Assembly: GCA_910585645.1 (NCBI GenBank)
Contig: CAJUFP010000129.1
Coordinates: forward strand, 1 to 11,640
Origin: an uncultured Hungatella sp.
Lineage (GTDB): Bacteria; Bacillota; Clostridia; Lachnospirales; Lachnospiraceae
Length of the DNA stretch: 11,640 bases
Reading direction: 5' to 3'
The notes under the pieces are model-generated. The model saw only the letters and a list, made by a program, of their open reading frames with translations, was not told the DNA's origin and ran no database searches. Shown here piece by piece: positions 1 through 5,619 of the stretch (its first letter is position 1; every line of letters begins with the position of its first letter). The position numbers and the translations under genes were made by a program.

Positions 1-40
1 CGGAATGTTTGGCATATCTGAACCCGGACAGGACATCTCT

Positions 41-86
41 CCTTCTCTGACTGGCTCTGCGACAATCCTCGATTTGCTCACTCAAC
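41..86. repeat. Half copy of a dispersed palindromic repeat
   Basis: This stretch aligns with 7656-7703: about 40 of 46 positions match with a 2-base gap. The match includes the shared blocks ACTGGCTC, CGACAA and TTTGCTCACTCAAC. At 7621-7703 the same block is the right arm of a long inverted repeat. Here the expected left arm (GTTGAGTGAGCAA...) is not seen in positions 1-40, so this is either a half element or one with a longer loop whose left arm lies outside the window. Both copies have the same orientation and both lie just past the 3' end of a minus-strand gene. No run of T follows it in either direction, so it is not a standard intrinsic terminator. Confidence 0.65.
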
Positions 87-140
87 AATACACCAATAAT
101 CCCCTTAACCCATCACTGCACCCGCCCGCTTAAAATCCCC

Positions 141-1070
141 TCAGGCGATAAACACCACAACCAGCGCGTACACCGCCAAAGTGATCAACATGTAAACCGA
201 TATAAAAGCGGACGCAAAACTTGCGTCCTCCCTGCTTTTTAGCACCGGCGCCATAACCGGCAGCATCCCAAAGCCGGTGGGAGACATAAAATAGATAAGA
301 ACCGCCATCAGGAACGATTTATCCCGCATCAGAGCAGGGAACAGTAAGAAAAATCCTCCGATAACCGCCCCGTAATACAGAACTCTCGCCGCGGCCAGAC
401 TCATGATGGGGCCGATGGTCTCTTTATCAATGCGCAGATCATAGCCCAGGATAAACAAGATCATTCCGACAATGGGCGCGGTGGCCTGGTTGATCACGCC
501 CGTGTATAATTCGAACAACGGGCTCGCCTCAAGCAGCTTATATCCTCCTGCCAGATTCAGAACCAATCCCAACATAACCGCGACGACAAACGAGTTGGAA
601 ACTATGTTTTTTATCAGCTCTTTTGCGGAAACACCGGAAGACGACAGCCTGGCGATCCACACAGGCAGCACAATAAAACACAGGGCGCTGCCGGCAATAT
701 CAAAGATAACCGTATTGCTGGAACTGCCTACGATGGACAAATACAGAGGCAGGGCCACGTTTCCCCCTTCCACCGTAGACATGAGCAGATAAGAAAAATG
801 GGAGTATTTTTTCCCCACAAAGCCTGACGCCATCTTTCCGGCTGCCATAGCCAGGACAAACGCGGCAAACACATAAAGGATAACCAACAGTGACGACGTC
901 TCAACCGAAACCGTAAGCATCATATGAAAAACCATAATCGGAAATAAAATCTGAAAAACAATGGCATTGGCTCCCGCTTTCTGTTCCGGTGTGATCCATC
1001 TTCTGACCTTGGCGGTAAACCCTAACAGGATCATAAAAAATACAGGAAATAATATACTAAGGGCCTTCAT
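141..1070 (-). CDS. AEC (auxin efflux carrier) family membrane transporter
   Basis: A 309-residue, very hydrophobic protein with about ten predicted membrane segments, the usual size for the AEC/Mem_trans family (PF03547). Two glycine/proline-broken segments stand out: EGGNVALPLY near residues 101-110 and MSPTGFGMLP near 262-271. They fit the two unwound helices that form the substrate site in this bile-acid/auxin-type carrier fold. Bacterial members move organic acids such as malate, or are uncharacterised; substrate and direction cannot be read from the sequence. The ATG at 1070 is preceded by AAAGGA with a 9-base spacing. It starts 17 bases after the dehydrogenase stop, so it is almost certainly the last gene of that operon and may import or export the dehydrogenase's substrate or product (inference). 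No terminator hairpin is visible directly after its stop. Confidence 0.88.
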   Translation of the reverse strand: MKALSILFPVFFMILLGFTAKVRRWITPEQKAGANAIVFQILFPIMVFHMMLTVSVETSSLLVILYVFAAFVLAMAAGKMASGFVGKKYSHFSYLLMSTVEGGNVALPLYLSIVGSSSNTVIFDIAGSALCFIVLPVWIARLSSSGVSAKELIKNIVSNSFVVAVMLGLVLNLAGGYKLLEASPLFELYTGVINQATAPIVGMILFILGYDLRIDKETIGPIMSLAAARVLYYGAVIGGFFLLFPALMRDKSFLMAVLIYFMSPTGFGMLPVMAPVLKSREDASFASAFISVYMLITLAVYALVVVFIA

Positions 1071-1087
1071 CCATCAACATCCTTTCC

Positions 1088-2119
1088 TTATGGATGTACC
1101 ACCACTTTAATAGATTCCGCGCTCATCTGCATATGGATCGCCTCATCCATATGGTCCAGGTCATAGGTGTGAGTAATCAGCTTTTTCAGCTCCAGCCTGC
1201 CGCTGTTGATCAGGTTTACCGCCCTCTGGTGGGTGTCTGGATTGATCATGGAACCTACAATGCGCAGCTCCTTCTTGTACACGTCAAACAGGGGAAGGGG
1301 AACCACAGAGTCCACTCCAGGCACGGAGAACAGCAAAATGGCAGCCCCAAAGCCCGCCGCCGAAAATGCCTGCTCCACCGCAAAAGGTTTCCCCACGCAC
1401 TCGATCACCACGTCAACGCCCTCCCGCCCGCAGATCTCCCTAATCCGGGCAGGTACATCCTCATGGATCGGGTCAATGGCAGCGTCCGCTCCCACCTCCA
1501 TGCCGATCTTTCGCCGCATCTCTACCGGCTCGCTTAAGATCACTGTGGACGCGCCGCAGATCCGGGCCATCTGCACCATCATCAGCCCGATGGTCCCGCC
1601 GCCGATAACAAGAACCGTCTGCCCCGGCTGGATATCTGCCTGGTCAATGCCGTGGACCACACAGGCCAAAGGCTCCGCCATGGCCGCCTCGTCAAAGGAA
1701 ATATCCTCCCGCACCTTAAAACACTGGGTTTCCGGACACACCGCGTACTCCGCAAATCCCCCGTTTACATTGACTCCCAGAGCAAAGAGATGTTCGCACT
1801 CCTGCTTTTTGCCCATACGACAGGCCATACACTGATCGCAGTACATATTAGGGTCCAGAGCCACATGATCGCCGGGCTTTACGGCGGTCACCTCTGATCC
1901 CACTTCCACCACCACCCCGGCAAACTCATGGCCAAGGACCACTGGAGGCGTCACTTCCGCTGACCCCTTCTCCCCGTGGTAGATATGCACGTCCGTGCCG
2001 CAGATGCCGCAGGCCTTGTTATTTACCAGCACATCCTTTGGTCCCAGAGGGCCGAACGTCATGTCACGGACCTCAAATCTGGGATTTTTGTCTGCTCCTA
2101 CAAAAAAACTTCCTCTCAT
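1088..2119 (-). CDS. Zinc-dependent medium-chain alcohol/polyol dehydrogenase
   Basis: A 343-residue cytoplasmic NAD(P)-dependent dehydrogenase of the medium-chain (MDR) superfamily, sorbitol/threonine dehydrogenase-like. The N-terminal catalytic domain holds the active-site zinc ligands: C40 in GICGTD, H64 and E65 in GHE, and E149 in AEP. The structural zinc lobe has C94, C97, C100 and C108 in the standard C-x2-C-x2-C-x7-C spacing. The Rossmann fold shows GGGTIG at 173-178. All key residues are present, so the enzyme should be active and oxidise a secondary alcohol or polyol, or reduce the matching ketone. The exact substrate is not determinable. The ATG at 2119 has AGGAG about 10 bases upstream. 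It lies between the small 63-aa gene (27-base gap) and the AEC transporter (17-base gap), in one operon. Confidence 0.92.
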   Translation of the reverse strand: MRGSFFVGADKNPRFEVRDMTFGPLGPKDVLVNNKACGICGTDVHIYHGEKGSAEVTPPVVLGHEFAGVVVEVGSEVTAVKPGDHVALDPNMYCDQCMACRMGKKQECEHLFALGVNVNGGFAEYAVCPETQCFKVREDISFDEAAMAEPLACVVHGIDQADIQPGQTVLVIGGGTIGLMMVQMARICGASTVILSEPVEMRRKIGMEVGADAAIDPIHEDVPARIREICGREGVDVVIECVGKPFAVEQAFSAAGFGAAILLFSVPGVDSVVPLPLFDVYKKELRIVGSMINPDTHQRAVNLINSGRLELKKLITHTYDLDHMDEAIHMQMSAESIKVVVHP

Positions 2120-2146
2120 GCTCTTATCTCTCCTTTTAAAAAATGA

Positions 2147-2338
2147 TTACTCTTTTAACTCATCAATATCCGTTAGGTTGACGCCTAAAGAATTTAACAG
2201 CACTTTTAAAGATTTATAATCTTTCTTTAGCCCCTCATAAGTCTCAACGGCGTGTTCCCTTTTAGCGTTCTTCATATGGGCCTGTACTTTTTGAAATTCG
2301 TGAACAGCCCTCTCGATGATCTCTCCATTACTTGGCAT
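2147..2338 (-). CDS. Small 63-aa helical protein, unknown function
   Basis: I do not recognise this protein. It is 63 residues, highly charged, without cysteine, signal peptide or membrane segment. It looks mostly alpha-helical: a long Lys/Glu-rich stretch (residues 5-50) with spaced hydrophobics suggests a short coiled coil or helical hairpin, followed by an acidic tail (TDIDELKE). The coding sequence is visibly richer in A and T than the genes around it. Support for it being real: it follows a good promoter (2388-2416) by about 43 bases, has a GGGGGT sequence upstream of the ATG at 2338, and its stop lies 27 bases before the dehydrogenase start, making it the first gene of the dehydrogenase-transporter operon. 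It could be a small partner, a regulator, or a translated leader. Confidence 0.7.
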   Translation of the reverse strand: MPSNGEIIERAVHEFQKVQAHMKNAKREHAVETYEGLKKDYKSLKVLLNSLGVNLTDIDELKE

Positions 2339-2387
2339 CTTTTTACCCCCAATCCCAGAGATATTTTCTTAGTTACATTTTAATTCA

Positions 2388-2416
2388 AGTATATCATGAT
2401 GAAAATACAAAGTCTA
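2388..2416 (-). promoter_or_regulatory. Promoter of the small protein-dehydrogenase-transporter operon
   Basis: On the minus strand, TAGACT (2411-2416, 4/6 to TTGACA) and TATACT (2388-2393, 5/6 to TATAAT) are separated by 17 bases in an AT-rich stretch. Transcription would begin near 2381, giving a leader of about 43 bases to the ATG at 2338. It lies downstream of the terminator at 2436-2471, so this operon appears to be transcribed separately from the flavoenzyme upstream of it. Confidence 0.6.
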
Positions 2417-2435
2417 TGAAATAACTATCTATTTT

Positions 2436-2471
2436 AAAAAAATAAGGCCGCGCTGTGGAAACAGCGCGGCC
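2436..2471 (-). terminator. Intrinsic terminator of the FAD-FMN flavoenzyme gene
   Basis: A perfect 11-bp GC-rich stem (GGCCGCGCTGT at 2446-2456 with its complement at 2461-2471) with a 4-base loop begins 9 bases after the stop codon at 2481. On the minus strand it is followed by TTATTTTTTT (2445 down to 2436). This is a textbook rho-independent terminator. Confidence 0.93.
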
Positions 2472-2480
2472 CCCTGACCC

Positions 2481-4514
2481 TTAATTCCCCTTCTTCGCCT
2501 GATCCAGGCACAGCCTTACAGCCTCTTTCACTCTCTCGCTGGTCAAAGTCGCCCCTGTAACTCCGTCCACATCCGGGCTGCCCGCCTCCACGATGGCTGC
2601 CGGAACCTTCTCCAGAGCAGGACCCGCGATATTCTCCGTCTCCTGGTTGCTGACAATCGTTACCTGGGCGATCTTACCGCCCTCCACAACCACCTGGACC
2701 ACCAGATCGCCGTTTTGTCCGTCCACCGCAGCCTCGTAGGAGCCGTCCTTGATTCCGGTCACATCGTACCCTTCCCCGGCGGCGGCCTCCTTCTCAAACA
2801 GTTCCTCCTTCAGCACAAAGGACGCCGCTTTCACCGGCTGGCCTTCTGCCAGGTTCATATTCACCACATTCCGCCCCGTGATCCGTCCAAAGGCCACAGG
2901 ACCCATGACCCCGGTGCCTCCGGATACGAATTTGCCCCAGATGCCTCCTACCACCTCGCCGGCAGCGTACAGGCCGGGAATGGCGCTTCCGCTCTCATCC
3001 ACCACCTGCATATCCTTGTTCACCGAAACGCCGCCCAGAGTCATGACCACCAGGGCCTTGATGGGAACCGCGTAGTACTTATCCCCCTCAATCTTGTTCA
3101 CTGCCAGACTGTAAGCCGTAGGCGTGCCGCTGAAATCCCGGCCAAACTCGTCGGTCCCTCCAGACTCCACAGCGGCGTTATACGTATTCACCGTCTCCAC
3201 CAGGGCATCCTTTGGCACGCCGATCATATCCGCCAGCTCCTCCAAAGAGTCTGCCGACCGGATCAGCTTGTGGCCCATGCCGTCCTCCGGCTCATAGTAG
3301 TAATCCCACATAAACGCGCCATTGCCGGCTTTCAGATCCTCGATGATCTTGTCCGTGAAGATATTGTACTGCACAGCGTCGGTCTGCTCCTCCAGGGCTG
3401 TCTCCCTGGGAACCACCTCGTCCAGAGTCTCATTGATAAACCGCCTGCCCTCCTGATTTACATAGATGCCTCCGGCTTTCCACATGTACACGTCGCCGAT
3501 GGCCCCCTTGCCCTCGCTGTACTCTAAGCCCATGGGGAATGTGGGGATATAGGACAATTTCTCCTCATCCACCTTTGCCCCAACATTCTGCATGACGCGG
3601 ATTCCCTTGCCGTCGGCGCTGTCCGCTCCGCCTACCAGGTATTTATCCCCGTGCTTGGCGTACTCGCCCATGATCTTCGGGTTGCCCGAATACCCGCCGG
3701 TAGCCATGACAATACCCTTTTTCGCGTTGTAGCGCACCGTCTCCTTGGTATCGCTGTTATAGCCCACGGCTGACAGCACCTGGCCCTTGTCATTGCCCAA
3801 AAGTTCTGTCACTTCCGTGTAATAGTCAATGGAAATGTTGTCATACCCAGCCACTTCCTTGTCCAGGATCTCGTGAACCGCTGACTTGTATTTTGTCGGG
3901 TCCATGGCCTTTGGTTTGTAGGTCCTCTGGATGGAGTACAGCTGATGCTCCGGCGCGAACACGCTCTTTAACCCGTTCTGCTCGGAAAATGTGTACTCGC
4001 TTAAGCCGTGGTCCCACAGCCACTGAATGGCATCCACATCCTCGTCCACAAAGATCTGAATCAGTTCCTTATCTCCCAGCTGGGCTCCGTTGGACAAAAT
4101 ATCCTGGATGTAGGACTCCTTGGTGTCCTCAATTCCGTCCAGTTCCTGGATAATGGTCTCGGCCCCTGACATGGAACCGCTGGTAAAGTTTAAAGAACCT
4201 CCTGTCTTGGCCAGCTTTTCCACGATGATCACGCTGCCCGCTCCCTCATCCGCAGCCGCGATGGCCGCCGCCAGTCCTGCCCCGCCTGCGCCCACGATGA
4301 CCACATCCGCTTCCTTCACCTGGTCATAACCCTGGTCGGCTTCCTCTTCCTCTGCCTCTGTCTCCTGAACCGCGCTTTCTGTCTCTGCCGCCTGTGTGGC
4401 GGCCTGCGTCTCGGTCTCTTTCGCCGTTGTGGTCTCCTGGGCTCCATTCCCTCCGGAACAGCCTGCCAGGATCATGGACATTGCCAGAACCAATGCTGTG
4501 GCCCGTTTCTTCAT
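2481..4514 (-). CDS. Lipoprotein flavoenzyme: FAD_binding_2 domain plus C-terminal FMN_bind domain (fumarate reductase-like)
   Basis: The 677-residue product has a lipoprotein signal (LAGC, lipidated C19), an acidic Thr/Glu/Ala linker (20-63), an FAD_binding_2 oxidoreductase domain starting at GAGGAG (75-80), and a C-terminal FMN_bind domain (588-677). The motif D650-G-V-T-G-A-T656 predicts FMN covalently attached to T656 by an ApbE transferase. It should sit on the outer face of the membrane and relay electrons from FMN to FAD to a small substrate. Against flavocytochrome c fumarate reductase, the substrate His (VHHTMGG) is replaced by VVMTLGG (489-495), and the Arg of HGANRLGG aligns with V530 (WGKFVSGG). 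It is therefore probably not a fumarate reductase, and its substrate is unknown. Start: the ATG at 4514 is chosen because AAAGGAGG lies 9 bases upstream and the signal peptide begins there. An in-frame ATG at 4601 would bury the signal. It is divergent from the AraC gene. Confidence 0.9.
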   Translation of the reverse strand: MKKRATALVLAMSMILAGCSGGNGAQETTTAKETETQAATQAAETESAVQETEAEEEEADQGYDQVKEADVVIVGAGGAGLAAAIAAADEGAGSVIIVEKLAKTGGSLNFTSGSMSGAETIIQELDGIEDTKESYIQDILSNGAQLGDKELIQIFVDEDVDAIQWLWDHGLSEYTFSEQNGLKSVFAPEHQLYSIQRTYKPKAMDPTKYKSAVHEILDKEVAGYDNISIDYYTEVTELLGNDKGQVLSAVGYNSDTKETVRYNAKKGIVMATGGYSGNPKIMGEYAKHGDKYLVGGADSADGKGIRVMQNVGAKVDEEKLSYIPTFPMGLEYSEGKGAIGDVYMWKAGGIYVNQEGRRFINETLDEVVPRETALEEQTDAVQYNIFTDKIIEDLKAGNGAFMWDYYYEPEDGMGHKLIRSADSLEELADMIGVPKDALVETVNTYNAAVESGGTDEFGRDFSGTPTAYSLAVNKIEGDKYYAVPIKALVVMTLGGVSVNKDMQVVDESGSAIPGLYAAGEVVGGIWGKFVSGGTGVMGPVAFGRITGRNVVNMNLAEGQPVKAASFVLKEELFEKEAAAGEGYDVTGIKDGSYEAAVDGQNGDLVVQVVVEGGKIAQVTIVSNQETENIAGPALEKVPAAIVEAGSPDVDGVTGATLTSERVKEAVRLCLDQAKKGN

Positions 4515-4560
4515 AAAACAAATCCTCCTTTGGTTTAACTGCTGATTTTTACCTATCAGG

Positions 4561-4589
4561 TTGCTTTTATTATAGCTTTCCTGTACAAT
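4561..4589 (+). promoter_or_regulatory. Promoter of the AraC-type regulator gene
   Basis: On the plus strand, TTGCTT (4561-4566, weak, 3/6) and TACAAT (4584-4589, 5/6) are 17 bases apart. Transcription would start near 4596, leaving a leader of about 67 bases before the ATG at 4663. The weak -35 box would suit low or regulated expression. Confidence 0.5.
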
Positions 4590-4597
4590 AAAGTCAT
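4569..4597 (-). promoter_or_regulatory. Promoter of the FAD-FMN flavoenzyme gene
   Basis: On the minus strand, ATGACT (4592-4597, 4/6 to TTGACA) and a consensus TATAAT (4569-4574) are 17 bases apart. Transcription would start near 4562, about 48 bases before the ATG at 4514. It overlaps the araC-type promoter on the other strand almost completely, so the two genes may compete for RNA polymerase. Confidence 0.65.
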
Positions 4598-4609
4598 ACA
4601 TATTTCAAT

Positions 4610-4629
4610 ACGATTTCTACTAAAATCGT
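4610..4629. promoter_or_regulatory. Inverted-repeat candidate operator
   Basis: A perfect 7-bp inverted repeat, ACGATTT (4610-4616) and AAATCGT (4623-4629), has a 6-base spacer. It lies at about -48 to -67 relative to the predicted start of the flavoenzyme transcript, a usual activator position. It is also at about +14 to +33 of the araC-type transcript, a usual repression position. One site could thus activate the enzyme gene and limit the regulator gene. AraC proteins more often bind direct repeats, so the assignment is inference. Confidence 0.4.
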
Positions 4630-4662
4630 GCATAGCCATCTCACAGAGAAAGAAGGACCAGC

Positions 4663-5550
4663 ATGCCATCCAACGCCAATTTTAACCGTCTCGCTCCCCT
4701 TACGGAAGACGCCTTGTCCCGGCAGCTTAGAGAGTATCAGCTGACCCTGACCACCCTGGGACATTTCACGGCCCACAAGCTTACCTCTGTTTCCAATGCC
4801 TCCCTGCCCCACCACCGCATCTGCTATATCACGGAAGGTCCCATTCAGTACGCCATACACGGAACGGACATGCTTCTAAACCAGGGGGACGTGCTGTACA
4901 CGCCTCCCAACACCATCTACAGCGCCGGCGGCGCCCGGCCCGACGCCCGGCCGCAGTTCCTTTTTCTCTATTTTAAGGTTCTGCCCCACCACAGGGAACA
5001 GGCCTTTATCCGCATGATGGAAACCTCCGGGAAGATCCGGGTATTTCACGCCGTCCACTCCCCTGTGGAGTTCTATTTCCGCACCATTATGGAGGAATAT
5101 GAGAAACTGCGCCCCGGCTATTATCAGAAGATCCACAGCTATCTGATGCTGATTGTCATGGAACTTTTAAGGAGAAAAGATTTTATCAAAACCGCCCCTC
5201 AGGCTCCCCAGGCCATTTCCCCTGCAGACCTTCTCCTGAACAAAGCGGTCAGCTACATCACCGCCAACTTAAATACCCCTCTGCCTGTCAGTGAGGTCAG
5301 CCACGCCTGCGGAGTCAGTGAAAGCTATCTGTACCGGATCTTCACTTTAAACCTTGGCATGTCGCCAAAAGCCTATATCTTAAGCTGCAAAATGGAATAT
5401 GCCAGAACGCTCCTGAAAGAACACCATATGACTGTAACACAGATCTCAAGAGAGCTGGGATTTTCCAACCCCAACCATTTTTCCAATACGTTTTATCAGC
5501 ACATGGGGGTGCGCCCGTCCCAGTACCAGGCAGATCAGGGCGGGCATTAG
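4663..5550 (+). CDS. AraC-family transcriptional regulator
   Basis: A 295-residue cytoplasmic regulator. The N-terminal part (about 25-145) looks like the cupin-type ligand domain (AraC_binding), with HRICYITEGPIQYAIHG and GDVLYTPPNTIYSAGG giving the typical beta-barrel pattern with a proline-rich turn. The C-terminal 100 residues are a standard HTH_18 DNA-binding domain with two helix-turn-helix motifs: VSEVSHACGVSESYLYRIF (about 209-227) and VTQISRELGFSNPNHFSNTF (258-277), then GVRPSQYQ. The ATG at 4663 has AAGGA 5 bases upstream. It lies between two flavoenzyme genes, divergent from the left one and convergent with the right one, so the left enzyme is its most likely target. The ligand is probably a small metabolite, perhaps the enzyme's substrate (inference). 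Confidence 0.92.
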   Translation: MPSNANFNRLAPLTEDALSRQLREYQLTLTTLGHFTAHKLTSVSNASLPHHRICYITEGPIQYAIHGTDMLLNQGDVLYTPPNTIYSAGGARPDARPQFLFLYFKVLPHHREQAFIRMMETSGKIRVFHAVHSPVEFYFRTIMEEYEKLRPGYYQKIHSYLMLIVMELLRRKDFIKTAPQAPQAISPADLLLNKAVSYITANLNTPLPVSEVSHACGVSESYLYRIFTLNLGMSPKAYILSCKMEYARTLLKEHHMTVTQISRELGFSNPNHFSNTFYQHMGVRPSQYQADQGGH

Positions 5551-5553
5551 GAC

Positions 5554-5588
5554 AAAAACAGAGGGCCTCCATTTAGGAATGCCCTCTG
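5554..5588 (-). terminator. Intrinsic terminator between the AraC-type and FMN-FAD flavoenzyme genes
   Basis: CAGAGGGC (5559-5566) pairs perfectly with GCCCTCTG (5581-5588). Additional pairing inside the loop (TCC with GGA) is possible. On the minus strand it is followed by TTTTT (5558 down to 5554), so it mainly ends the flavoenzyme transcript, whose stop is at 5620. On the plus strand no T run follows, so it would be weak for the AraC-type gene. Confidence 0.8.
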
Positions 5589-5619
5589 CCTCTTCCAAAA
5601 CCTTTGCTGCAAAAATCTC

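Noticed and set aside
1206..1835. 209-codon open frame on the plus strand
   Set aside because: It is antisense to the zinc dehydrogenase, is Ser/Thr/Pro-rich and has no motif.
2715..3527. 270-codon open frame on the plus strand
   Set aside because: It is fully antisense to the FAD-FMN flavoenzyme, has no domain-like sequence or promoter, and its His/Pro/Arg-rich composition is typical of antisense shadows.
4515..4601. N-terminal 29-codon extension of the FAD-FMN flavoenzyme from an ATG at 4601
   Set aside because: It would bury the lipoprotein signal, overlap the promoter and bypass the strong AAAGGAGG site before ATG 4514.
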